64,000 nt of DNA, from the NCBI GenBank assembly GCA_900291925.1, contig UWYS01000022.1:62001-126000 (forward strand), in the 5' to 3' direction. A program made the translations under genes and the position numbers. The notes under the pieces are model-generated. The model worked only from the letters and a program-made list of their open reading frames with translations, was not told where the DNA came from and did no database searches. Below are positions 34,478 to 45,409 of this stretch, one piece after another (the stretch's first letter is position 1; the number at the start of each line of letters is the position of its first letter). The DNA comes from Thecaphora thlaspeos. Its lineage: Eukaryota; Basidiomycota; Ustilaginomycetes; Urocystidales; Glomosporiaceae.

Positions 34478-35986
34478 AGGGCAGGTGCACGTTCGGGCGA
34501 CGGACTAACGTAGATGAGGGTCTTGTGCCTCCTCTTTCTGTTCTGTGAGATTGAAGAGTGAAGATCCGAGCAAGCCAGCAGCAGAAGGGGGGGGGGGAAG
34601 CAAGCACGAGCGTCACGACAAGGCTGTGAAGGAAGAATGCAAGCTGACGGATTAAGTAAAAAGGGGTGGACAATTCAAGACAAAAACAACTAGAATTTAC
34701 GACGACGGGCGACGCTTTGAGATCAGTCTACTTCTCTCAACCTGGGCTGATCTTGTCGGACGAGGGATGAGATGATTACTCAGCTCTGGAAGACGGCTTG
34801 ACCGACGGAGGGATAGAAGAACGAGGCAAGCCGCCTGTACACCGTACAGGAGCTAGATGGAAGTGGAACGTACTGTACTGTTGTACATCACATCAAAGAC
34901 GGTCAGCAACGTGAAAAATCTCAATGAGTGTACCCTTGCTTGCTGTCGAAGAGAGAGAAGAGAGAGAAGCAGAGAGGGTGACGCATTGCGGCAAGGATGA
35001 GCTGGATTGCTTGGACCCGCCTTGCCCTTGAGCTGGGACTACATACCACTTGCAGGGGAGGACAAAGGAGAAGACTCTGTGGGGTCACATGGAATCCAGC
35101 AAGTCAGCGGGAGAGCACGTAGATTGCCGCGTTGGGAACAGCACACTGTGTAAGCAACGGCGACGGCAACAGCAACGGAAACGGCAGCGGCGATACCACT
35201 CTACACTACACACTCGCCTCGTCTTTTTACACCCTTACCACTCTTTCATCTGCTGTAAGTAAGGGCGCGATAAAGCGCATGCAAGAGGCCGACGAGCAAG
35301 TGTCGTAGTTATGTACTGTAGTGTGTGGGTTAAGCGCTGCGCGCAATGCGGGGTAAACTTGGCAGCCACACAGGCAGGCCACCTAGCCTTGTTCCTCGTT
35401 GCACCACCAGCGACGTCAAGTAGGGCACGTCCTAGCTGCCTGTGTAACTACAGTATCGCTTCTTTTCCCCGCCTTGTACAGTACTACATATGTACTCGGC
35501 TCTTGGCTCCCAGAAGGGCCCCATTACACAGACAAGCCATCGAATAGCATGCTTCTACTTATGTACATACAGCACCGTACCGCCCGCCCACCTGACCCCA
35601 GCCTCCCACCTTGCTGCATGACCAGCCCTACTGTGCGGCTACTTACATTGTACGTACTCCAAGTACATACGTACTGTACTCTTCTCGTACTCTGCTTCTT
35701 TGCTCCCTGGTGCCGCTCTTCTGGTGCCGGGGCCGCTGACGCCCCGCCGCCGCCGCCACCCTCACCCCTCATGCCTCAGGGCCATCGATCCGTGTAAGAA
35801 CCGAGTGCCGGCCCCTCTGCCTCTTTTCAACGTTCCCCCCTTTTCCCCCCGTCTTCTCTCGCTGATCTGCGATCCATTATTGCCGCTACAGCCCCCATCC
35901 CTCCTCCTCCTTGTACCCCACATCTCCCCCACTCCCTTACCGACCACGACCGCCACCCCACCTTCGCCCTTCCAACGCGCGCCACA
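34478..35986. other. Intergenic region upstream of GMC oxidoreductase
   Basis: No gene. It resembles the 13-20 kb region in lower GC and in carrying TACWGTA motifs, then turns C/T-rich (about 35740-35985) immediately before the GMC gene start. Confidence 0.55.
34871..35678. repeat. Second TACTGTA/TACAGTA motif cluster (5 copies)
   Basis: Copies start at 34871, 35314, 35449, 35477 and 35672. Three sit in full GTACWGTAC palindrome-like context. Outside this and the 13.7-19.8 kb cluster I found the 7-mer only at 38118, 47015 and 50999, so the clustering is real. Confidence 0.8.
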
Positions 35987-38282
35987 ATGAGTCTCTTTTC
36001 CGCCTCCACGCTCAACGACAACCCAGCGAGCTACGCCACCGCTGCCGCTTTCGCCCCCTCCACCGTCAAGGAGTCGCAGCGTGCAGCCAGCTACGACTAT
36101 GTCATCGTCGGTGCCGGTACCGCCGGATGCGTGCTTGCCTCGCGTCTTTCCGAGGATCCCAACGTATCCGTCCTAGTCCTCGAAGCGGGCGGTACCAACA
36201 ATGTCCTCGAAACTCAGGCACCCCTCACTTTCGGAAAATTGTTCAAGACCGACAAGGATTGGAACTACGAGACCGTCGCTCAGTCCACTGTCGCCAACAG
36301 GCAACTCTTTTGGCCCAGGGGAAAGATGCTCGGTGATTCATCCAGTATGAGTGAGTTTCCAGATCGGGCTTTCTTGACGCCGCCCAAGAGAAAGGTCTAG
36401 TTACATGCACTGGCACCGTGCTGTCCAGACTGACTCGTTTCCATCCCTCTCGGCCATTCCGCCCCATGCTTGGCAACGGTCAGATGCAATGATGATGCAC
36501 CACGCCTCATACACCGACTACGACGAGTGGGAACACGTGTTTGGTTGCAAAGGATGGTCGTACAAGGATATGCAACCCTTCTTCCGCAAGGCCGAGCAGT
36601 GTGAGTTAGTCGTCCGTCGACCCTCTGCGACGCACGCTGCTTCTCTCTTGCGAGGACGGTGCGAGCATCTGACTTGACTGACGTCTTCGCTCTCGATCCG
36701 TGTCCCTGTGCCTTTGCCGGATCGCTTCGCCCCTCGGACAGACACTCCAAACATTGGCCGAGCCCACATCGACCCCCTCCATCGCGGCTCCGACGGTCTC
36801 TGGCAGGTCGGACACAGCTACCTCACCGAGATCGGCGGTAAGGGCTTCATCGGTGGCTGTATCGAAACGGGCATCCCCTTCAGCCCGGACATCAACACTC
36901 CCAAGGGAACGGAAGGATGCACTCATATCATGACATTTGTTTGTATCTCGCTCGTTCGGTCCCCTCGCCCTTTTGCTTTGTCGTTGTTGCCATCACCACG
37001 CGTACTGACCTTTTTTTTTTTTTTTTTTTTTTTTTGCGACACCCTTCTTGCTCGACCGTTGCGGCGGCGGATATCAATAACAGATCGACAAGAACGGTCG
37101 TCGCTCCTCTGCCGCTACGGCCTACCTGTCCGCTGCGGTGCAGAAGCGGCCCAACCTCACCATCGGCGTGAGCGTCACGGTGACGCGTGTCATCTTTGAC
37201 TGCAACTCTTCCTCGAAGCCGCGCGCCATTGCCGTCGAGCTGGAAAAGGAACGTGGTGGTCAGAAGTACTACGTCAGCGCCAAGCACAAGATCGTCCTTA
37301 GTGCCGGTAGCATCAACACTCCGCAAACGCTCATGCTGAGCGGGGTGGGACCGCGATCGACGCTCGAGCAACATGGTATTCCCGTCGTGCTGGAGCAGCG
37401 TAACGTCAATCAGTACATGAAGGATCACTTCTGTACGAGCACCGTCATCTGCAAGGCCAAGCCGCAGTACACGCTCGACTACTTTGGGAGCGACATCAAG
37501 GCCATCCCTTCGCTCGCTCGTTGGCTCGTCACGGGTGGAAGTCCGCTCACGAACAACGTCGGCGAGTGTGCAGCCTTCTTCCGAAGTACCGACAAAAAGC
37601 TTCCCGGTACCCACCGACTCACCAAGGCGGACAATAAGCCGACCTTGTACGGTTCGCTCGATATCGGACCTGATCTCGAGATCATCGGATGTCCCCTTGC
37701 CTACCTCGACCACGGTTTCAAACAGGCTCCCTCCGGTACGGGTATCTACTCGATGGTACCGATCGGTCGGTAACATTTCGACCAAGAGCAGCGACCCGCG
37801 GGAGAAGGCGTTGATCGACCCTCGCTACTGGACGGAAGAAGGCGAAAACGACCGCAAGGTGCTGCTAGCTGGCGTTCGGATCTGTTTGAAGATTGCGCAT
37901 TCCGACTCGATGAGACCGTACCTGGAGCAGATGCCGATCGACAACAACCCGGACTCGTTCTTCTGGCCATACTGTGCCGATCCGGAACAAATCACGGACG
38001 ACCAGATCTGGAACTGGATGACTAGGGACGCTTTTATTACCCTCTACCACCCCCGTCTTGTCGGCCAGAATGGGACCGTCTGCAGACGACTCGGTCGTCG
38101 ATCTCGACCTCAACGTATACAGTATCGACGGACTGGCCGTCTGCGATGCGAGCGTCTTCCCGGAACAGATCGCAGGTCATCCCACGGCGGCGGTCATTGC
38201 GGTCGCGGAGAAGTACGCAGAGTTGCTAAAGCAGCAGGCTAAAGCTAGCGCTGGCGCCATGCCTGCTACGCCGAGGCTTTAG
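35987..38282 (+). CDS. GMC-family FAD oxidoreductase, reading frame broken by two +1 shifts
   Basis: Exons 35987-36350, 36484-36600, 36742-36938 and 37084-38282. The FAD-binding N-terminus is intact (YDYVIVGAGTAGCVLASRLS; VLVLEAGG), as are WPRGKMLGDSSSM|N, EGCTHIM, NGRRSSAATAYL and LSAGSINTPQTLMLSG. In the last exon the frame ends at a stop at 37771-37773. The family's next block (GNISTKSSDPREKALIDPRYW) continues in the +1 frame. At a run of five C (38050-38054) the frame shifts +1 again into PVLSARMGP and the conserved C-terminal part (VYSIDGLAVCDASVFPEQ; HPTAAVIAVAEKYAEL). Removing one base at each point would leave about 624 aa, a normal GMC length, so either a recent pseudogene or two assembly errors. 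Members oxidise alcohols or sugars; no substrate can be assigned. Intron 3 carries a T25 run. Confidence 0.85.
37011..37035 (+). repeat. T25 homopolymer in GMC intron 3
   Basis: Twenty-five consecutive T residues lie upstream of the 3' splice site (acceptor at 37083). It acts as an extreme polypyrimidine tract or is a slippage-prone microsatellite. Confidence 0.9.
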
Positions 38283-38544
38283 CGAGTGGTGTAGTATATA
38301 TAAGGTAGTGGGCTCGGAAGATTGGTCTGTTTTTCTTTTTTGTTCTGTCGATACCTCTCGTCCTGTTTTGTCCTTGTCCGCCGGGTGTTATGTTGATCGG
38401 ATCGGATCGAATTGGATGGAATCGAATGTCATGCTTCGCTCATGAGGTTGTGATAGGGTCTCGGTTGGATAGATATTGCATAGGTAGGTAGCTGGCTCGG
38501 ACGAAAGTACAAGAGAACAGTGACGGCGACGGTGCTGGGTGGCG

Positions 38545-41500
38545 CTACTCGGAGAGCATGTCGATGGCTCGCTCGACGATCTCGCGCGCTGGCTCGTCGT
38601 CTGGTGCGGCGCCGTCGAATACGTTGGAGAGGATCGTCTCTCTGTTGGCGAGAATCTGCTTGTTAAACTGGCGTAGAGCGGGTGCGGTGGGTCGAGGGTC
38701 GAGGGGGGAACATGTCAGCATACGAACGCATCCGACCCGATGCCCGCGTACAAAGCAAGACTCACCAACCGACAAAGCTCAAAGTACCATCCCTTGATCC
38801 ACCATGCTTGCCATTTCGCGTCGTCCCACGCCTGCGTCTCGACGACGGGTGCGTGGAGTGCCCTTGTCTCGCCCAGCAGAGCCTTGAAGCCGCGTAGGAC
38901 AGAGATGAACACCTTCCTCTGTTCCACCTGGATAGCCTCTAGGCTGACTCTGGCCTCTTCGGACGTGGCCTTTCGCTTGTCCTCCTCCCGCGTCGTTGTC
39001 GTCGGCGCCGTCGTATCCGGTCGAGCGGGCAGGGAAGCCGACGTCGGGAAGAGAGGTAGCGCCGGCTCCGTCGCGCGTGGCTCGGGCACGACGGACGCGA
39101 CGACATCTTCGTCCATCCCCGCGGCCAGGACGGCCTCCTTGCGTTCCTGTTCCAATGCCTCTTCGCGCTTGATGTCCTCGAGACGCTTCTGCAGCTGGTC
39201 CACTCGTCCATTGACCTTTTTCAGCGTCAGGCGGATGATGAGCCACCAGTTGAACGAGCTCCAGTCCCGCTGAAAGCCCCCGCCGAACACGGCGGGAACC
39301 TTGGAGAAGCTGTGCGGCACGCCATCGCCGCTCCCGAGCAGCACGGGCCCGGGCTCGTCCGACGGCGGTGAAAAGACAAAGTCGATCACGTCCGCAGGCT
39401 CGACGATGCGGTACTGCAGCAGCTTGTCGATCACAATGTTGACCCACTGCGGCGAGCGCGCCCAGAAGCGCGTCGCGCCGCACAGGATCGCCAGCCGCAT
39501 ACGCGGCGACGACGAGAGCTGCCGCAGCAGCGCGTGGTAGCGCTCGACGATGTTGAGAAAGTGCGAAAAGGAGCGCGAACCCACGAACAGCACCGCCTGG
39601 ATCGCAATGTCGCGCACCACCGCCTTGGCCTGCAGTTCGCTCTCCACCTTGCCCGCCGCGGCGTCGGCGTCATCATCTTCCAGCAGCATGGACGCCGACG
39701 ACGTCCCCGCGAGGATGCTTGCCTTGAAGCTCTCAAAGTCCGCCATGATGACCTCGGCCGCTGCCTTGGCGCGGATCGAATTGATGAGCGCCGCTGCCTG
39801 GCCGTGGTACGGGTGGCTCTCGTCGGCGTACGTGAAGGTCGGCAGCGGCTCCTCGGGCGCAAGCGAGGATTGGGCTATCTCGTCGGGCAGCGTCTGTTTG
39901 ATGCGGTCGTAGTAGGCCAGGCGAACCTCGAGCTCGATGATGCGCCGGCTAAAGGCGCGACGAGGGTGCGAGGCGGGAAGGCCGATGTCGGCAATCCACT
40001 CCTTCCACGCCCAGCCAAAGTTGAAGTTGGACAGGTGGATGCTGAACCAGTCGGCGAAGCGATCGAGCACCTCAGCGTCGATGTGGCCATCGCCCATGGC
40101 CGCGTAAAAGGTGCGGATCGTCCGCCCCAATGACGGGGCGATGGTCCCCGGCGTCACCGAGACGACCTCGCGCAGGAGCGCCGTGTAGTAGAGCGCGTTG
40201 CGCGGCGGCGTGGGGAGGACGAGCGACGTCGAGACGACCGACTCGACGATCAAGTCATCCAGGCTCCAGCCGCCCTCGACCGTCTGGACCTCGCCCGCGG
40301 CGGCGGCGTGCGTGACGTACCACCACTCTTCGTCCGACTCGCCAAAAAGGCCGGAGTCGGGCGACACCTTGCCACCGAACGTCCCGCGGCGCAGCCACGA
40401 GGGAAGGTCGAGGATGAGGCGGGCCGCGTCCTTCCGGTTGACCTCGTAGAGGTCGATCATATCGGCCAGTATGGCGCGCAGCACCACCGACGACGGCGTG
40501 CCCGGCTGTGGGACCGAATCGGCAAACCAGCGTGCCTGGCGGTCGATGCGCTCCGGGCCGACGCCGGCCCGGCGCTGGTCGGCCTCGCCTTTGCCGATGT
40601 CGAGCTTGCCGGAGCGGGCGTGGCGCTTTATGCGGTCGCCGGCCGTCTCGCCGAACTGGGCGTACGCGACGTCGACGCCGTTGCCGTCGAGAAGGTCCTC
40701 GTCCGGCGGGACCAAGACCTCGGGCACGCTGACGCTCCGCTCTTCCCTCGGCAGGCTCGAGGCGCTCGCCGAAATTGCGGCCGGCAGCAGCTCGACGGGC
40801 GACGGTAGAAAGGCGGGTCGCGCGTAGCCTATCGCCCTGAGCTCCTCGAGCGCCCTGACACAGTCCTCGAACGACTCTTGACGCAGCGCCCCCTCGTTGA
40901 GGGCGTCGACGTTAAAGGGCGTGGCCAGCTCATTTTCGACCTTGCGCGAGGCGTTGTAGGCGGTAACTCTGTCGACCAGCGCGTCGAGCTCGTCTCTGGC
41001 GGCAGCGCTAGCGTCCTCGTCGGCGTCCTCATCGGGGAGCAAGAGGTCGTGACCTCCACGGCAGAGTGTCTCGATGATGCAGATGGCGGCGCGGTCTCCT
41101 CGCGATGCTGCGACACCCGGCTCGTCGAACACGGCCGCGAACGATGACAGTAGCGTCCGGAGCGAGCTGGCCAAGATGATCCGAAGCGGCACGAGCGCAG
41201 CAAACAGGTTCAACTGCGGAGAGGAGGGTCATCGGAGGCAAGTGAAAGGAAGTCAGCTCGGAGCGCACGCTGCCGTCGTCACTGGGTCTCGACACTCACG
41301 CTCAGCCTGGTGTTCCTCCACAGCCTGGCGTCGAGGTAACCGCGGAAGGCCTTGACGAGGTCCTTTACGACTGTGAGCCCGACCGTGTCCCTGTGTGCCT
41401 CGTGTCCGTACGGGTCGGCATCCCCCCAGCCCGACTCGTCCGGTTGCGTGGCAAGGCCGTTGTCCTGCTGATCCTTTTTGCTCTGGTGGGGCGAGAGGCA

Positions 41501-41908
41501 GAGGAAGCCGATGAGTGCTGCGATGAGGGGGACCTTGTGCGGCTGCTCTGCCACCATGATGCGGAATGCGGCGGTGACGGGCTGCACGCCGTCCTTTGCC
41601 CTTTCTTCGACCCAGCGTGCGAGCTTGAGGAGGTCGCTGGGCGGGTGGAATTCCTTGTCCTCGCCGAGCTTGTAGAGGTTGATCTTGAGCTGGCGCGCCT
41701 TTTGCTCGGCGCGCGACTCTTGCTGCTGCTGCTGCTGCTGTTGCTGGTAGTGGTATGCGGCGGCGGCGTCGCTGTACGCACCAGCGCTGCGGTAGCCGCC
41801 TGCACGGCCGCCTCCTCCTCCGCCGCCGCCACCTCGACGGGGGCCGCGGGCGTAGGGCGACTGCTGGTGACCTCCGCCCTGACCGTATGGGTAGTTGCGG
41901 TCTGCCAT
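38545..41908 (-). CDS. CBC1: Nuclear cap-binding complex large subunit CBP80
   Basis: Minus-strand exons 41908-41300, 41213-38766 and 38667-38545 give 1059 aa. With CBP20 it binds the m7G cap of nascent Pol II transcripts in the nucleus and recruits ARS2, export and decay factors. The N-terminus is Gly/Gln-rich (a Gly run, then a poly-Gln run). MIF4G-like helical repeats follow: KLARWVEERAKDGVQPVTAA, VPLIAALIGFLCLSP, VKDLVKAFRGYLDARLWRN and LVPLRIILASSLRTLL. The diagnostic central block is VLDRFADWFSIHLSNFNFGW, then SRSFSHFLNIVERYHALLRQ and NWWLIIRLTLKKVNGRVDQL. Splices at RLS|LNLF and CRL|FNKQ are phase 0. It is longer than the human protein (790 aa) owing to inserts. It shares a 555-bp divergent promoter with SPT4, and ARS2 is in the same window. 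Confidence 0.94.
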
Positions 41909-42463
41909 GATAGTGCGCGGGGGATTTCTGCGGTATGCGAGCGAGTGGGCGCGTGCGGATCCTCCCGGAGCTTGTTATAGCCTTTCGCAGGCAGAGAAGG
42001 TGAGGGTGGCGGGGGGGTCGAGGCCAACGGGCGGGCAGGCCGGGAGAGCGATGGAGGCTCTGTGGGTGTGGTGAGGTGCTGGGAGGAAAGAGGGGCGTCG
42101 TTGGACGGAAGGGAGAAGGAAGGAGCAGCGAGCGGGACGGTGCCGATGGGTTTGGAGATGATGATGGAAAGCGCGAGCGCGAGAGAAAGCGAGGCAGAGC
42201 GAGAGCGGATCAAGCGAAACAGAGGGCACGCCGAGAGCCTTTCGAGCTTCCTTTTTGCTCGCCCGTCTGTGTCTCGCTCTAAGCCCGCCTCTGAGACACG
42301 GCACTCGGGAGTGCCGCCGACGGCGTTCGCGCCGCGCTCGGCTCCCTCCGTCCCTCCCGTAGAGCTCGCCTTGCCTTCCCTCCGCCATCGCCGCCCTCGC
42401 CGCCCTCGCTCCGTCCCTGTCCACCCACACCCACCGCTCACCACCCGTTCCCTCTCCGTCGCC
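41909..42463. promoter_or_regulatory. Bidirectional promoter CBP80 / SPT4
   Basis: The only sequence between the two divergent start codons. It is purine-rich on the plus strand next to CBP80 and C/T-rich next to SPT4, so each gene reads out of a pyrimidine-rich leader. No gene is seen within. Confidence 0.7.
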
Positions 42464-42964
42464 ATGTCAACACGTCGTGAAAAACTACGAGCCTGTCTGC
42501 GCTGCCAGTTTGTCCAGGCGCCCAAAGACTTCCACCTCAAGGGATGTCCCAACTGCGAACCCGTCCTTGAAGTAAGCCCACCCCCTGTCCCCCTCCCCTC
42601 CTCTCCTCTGTCCTTTCTTTGCCAATACGCTGACATTGCATCTTCTACGACGGCACTGCAAACGACAGATGCAAGGAAGTCAAGACCGAGTGGCAGAGTG
42701 CACAACGGCAAACTTTGACGGCATGATCGCCATGCTCCGTCCCGAGGACAGCTGGGTCGCAAAGTGGCAGCGCATCGGTACGTCCCCACCCCGTCGTCTT
42801 CCCTTGGCGTATTATGTCGTCGTCCTCGCACCATCTGCAGGACCTCGAGGCAGCTGACATCATTCCTCCTTGTTTACCTCGCGACTCGTAACACAGAGAA
42901 ACGCCTACCAGGTCTCTATGCCGTCAAGGTCGTCGGTCGTCTGCCCGAAAACATCGAGGCATAG
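42464..42964 (+). CDS. SPT4: Transcription elongation factor SPT4
   Basis: Exons 42464-42571, 42669-42777 and 42897-42964 give 94 aa (yeast Spt4 is 102 aa). SPT4 pairs with SPT5 (DSIF) on RNA polymerase II to promote processive elongation. It starts MSTRREKLRACLRCQFVQAP. The zinc ribbon has two Cys pairs, C-x2-C in LRACLRC and C-x2-C in KGCPNC. The conserved core is DRVAECTTANFDGMIAML and DSWVAKWQRI, and the end is PGLYAVKVVGRLP. All splice joins are in phase (E|MQGS and RI|EKRL). This small gene is missed unless the exons are joined. Confidence 0.95.
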
Positions 42965-43280
42965 CAAGCATCGTCGTCAACCCCCCTCCGCTCCCCCCGT
43001 AGCATCCCAATCGTCACGTCACCTCCTTCTTCTGACTATCAGCAACGACAGCAGCCGTCAGCACCCACCATGCAGATGTATATACAGAACACTCTTTTCT
43101 CTTGTTCTCGACATTACGACTCCCCTGCCGTTCAGCAGCCGCAAAACATGTACTACTACCCCGCTTCGTTCAACGTCGATCCCGATCACGGTCGAGAATG
43201 CACAGCTTTCATCTCTGTCGCACCCACACACGCACGCACGCTCGCACATTCATCGATCAGTCCTCCTCCGGTGCTCGGCA
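42965..43280. other. Convergent 3' interval SPT4 / cyclin C
   Basis: 316 bp between the stop codons of two convergent genes. It contains 3' untranslated sequence of both and nothing else recognisable. Confidence 0.5.
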
Positions 43281-44898
43281 TCAAGTTGCATTCGTATTGG
43301 CACGTTCCCTGAGCAGCCTCTTCCTCCTCATCTCCCGCATCCTCTCCAGCCTTCTCAGTACCTCCTGCCCGTCCTGGCTCAGCTCCTTGACCTGTGCCTC
43401 CCTGTCCAAGGTCTTGACCAGTTCCTGTACGATTGCAGCCACGGTAGGGACCGAGACGTTGAGGCTGGCCAGCCACGTCAGCGTCTCGTTGGACGGCGGC
43501 CGCCGTGGCTCTGGCAGCGACGAGGGCGACGCGGCCACTATCCCCTTGCCGGCCATCGACGATGCGTCGTCTTCGGTCGAGACGATGCTAGATGGCGTGG
43601 CAGTTTGTGATGGTGTCGCCGTCGTCTTGCCGGCTTGTGCCGTCGTTGTTGGACCTCCGCCCGCCTTTCCTCCGTCTGCGCGGGCGCTTGCAGGTGCCGG
43701 CGCGGGGGAACCTTCAATCATCTCCCTGACCTCTTGCCTCCAACTGTCCCTCTGTCTCTGCGTCTCGTGTGCGCTGTCGGTGATCTTGCTCCTCGACGCC
43801 GGATCGAGGAGGATGGCCATCCAGATCGCCGCAATCGCAACCAAGTGGGGCGGATGCATCAGCGGCAAATCTGTCGTGTAACTATTGTTAATGACGAACC
43901 ACGCCAACTGGATGGTCGTCTCATCCAGCTCTTGAATTCCCAGCCGTGGGGCGGTGTCGTGGGCGTCAAGAGGGAAGAGACCAGCGTCGACCTCGGCGTC
44001 GCCACGTAGGCTCGAGGATGCGGAGAGACCGAGTCCAATCCCTTTATCGGTCTTGCTGGCCGAGGGGGAGGACGGGTCTCCGGACCGTGCGAGACCTCCT
44101 TCCTTGGAGCGTCCTTGAAGGGCACCGGCGCCTACCTGGTCGTATATGGCCACGAGCGAACGGTAGGGGTGATAGACGATGAGATCAAACTCGAGCTCTT
44201 CCAACAGGTAGAACTCCATCTCTGCGACGCCAGAGATATCGGCGTGGAAGCTGCGCGAGCCCATCTCTGCACGGAAGCCGGGGATAGATGAAGAACATAA
44301 AAGTCAGTAGGACATGGAAAGGGCCGAGTAGCTGGAGGCTGGGGAAGCAGTGTGCAGCTCACGCTCAAAGTGCCTGGTCGCCTCTGCGCATATGCTCTTT
44401 ATGTGCACGGGCGATTCTTCCACCTTGGCGGCGACGTATACAGCCGCTGCTATGGTGAGTAGCGGATCAACGGCACAGTACGAGTTCTTGGCAAAGAAGC
44501 GGCGGAGAAAGACGCAGGCGGTGGCGACGACGCGCTGGCGGAGGGCGAGACGTTTGCAGAGGTAGATGACCTCTGGCGGGGGGAGGAAGAGAGGCGACGA
44601 GGACGTCAGCAGATGTGTAGCGCTGCATGAGATCAAGAGGCACGGAGCCGATGCTCACGGCTCGAGATCCAGATCTGGATGGCGGCGAGCTCTTGGTGCG
44701 TGGCGTAGAGGAAGTCTTCTTTGCGTGCAAGGTCGAGCTGCGTGCGGTCTAGCAGCCAGTGGTTGCTGGGAGGGCAGAAGCGGGAGGGGGGGGGAAGACG
44801 AGGGTTGGCTGGTCAGTACGGCGTGACATGAATCTAAGGGACGTCTGTGCCAGCTGGCGGGCTCACCACTGCGTCGAGAGCCAGTAGTTTGCCGCCAT
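43281..44898 (-). CDS. SSN8: Cyclin C (Mediator kinase-module cyclin)
   Basis: Minus-strand exons 44898-44867, 44765-44659, 44572-44363 and 44266-43281 give 444 aa. It activates the Mediator kinase Cdk8/Srb10 in the nucleus. The start MAANYWLSTQC is diagnostic of cyclin C, followed by HWLLDRTQLDLARKEDF. The cyclin box at about 45-170 contains VIYLCKRLALRQRVVATACV, FLRRFFAKNSY, VYVAAKVEES and MEFYLLEELEFDLIVYHPYR. A second helical repeat includes LAWFVINNSYTTDLPLMHPP. Yeast Ssn8 has 323 aa; the excess is an inserted Ser/Gly/Lys stretch near 200-225 and a long Ala/Thr/Ser-rich C-terminal extension ending in a basic coil. The first exon is only 32 nt. It is head-to-head with RCE1. Confidence 0.92.
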
Positions 44899-45409
44899 GG
44901 CTGCTTCGTTCGCGGCTGCTACCAGTTGATGCTCCAGCCGGTGCGCTCCGATGCCAGTATCGGTGGTAGTGAGCGGCGGTGTGGCGTGGCGTAGCGTGTG
45001 CGCTGAGACAGCAGGACGAGGACGAGGCCGTGGACAAGAGGGGCAAAGGGCAGGACGATGGTCTCGTCACAAAGCTTGACCTGAGCGAGCGTCGGCCTGA
45101 GCCTAAGCCTGAGCCTAAGCCTGAGCCTGAGCCTGAGCCTGAGCCTAAGCCTGAGTTTAAGCCTGAGCGCGAGCTTCTTGTTCGGCGTCTTTCCGGGGGC
45201 CGCTTCTTCGCGCTGCGCCTCCTCCACACGCGCCGCCGCAAGAGGGACCCTGCTTAGCTGGACCCTGGTGCTTGGGCCTCCCCTTTGTTTTTGCCTATCT
45301 TTCCTTTGCCTCTGCCCCGCCCCCCTCCCTCTGTCCCGTTACCACCACTACCACCATCCGACGTAGGAAGAATCTTCCTCCTGCTCCTCATATTCAGCCT
45401 GTCGCCTCC
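44899..45409. promoter_or_regulatory. Bidirectional promoter cyclin C / RCE1
   Basis: 511 bp between divergent start codons with no gene. It carries the hexamer repeat at 45095-45168, and the part next to RCE1 is C/T-rich. Confidence 0.65.
45095..45168. repeat. GCCTGA/GCCTAA hexamer tandem array
   Basis: About a dozen tandem 6-bp units alternate between GCCTGA and GCCTAA in the shared promoter of cyclin C and RCE1. The unit is not the usual fungal telomere repeat (TTAGGG) and the array is internal. Confidence 0.85.

Noticed and set aside
37765..37793. A 22-nt intron that would restore the GMC frame at the first break
   Set aside because: GT...AG boundaries exist and are in phase, but 22 nt is far below the shortest intron seen here (about 80 nt) and it would delete the conserved NISTKSS block.
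45095..45168. Internal telomere-like repeat
   Set aside because: The unit is GCCTRA, not the CCCTAA complement of the usual fungal TTAGGG, and it lies between two normal genes.
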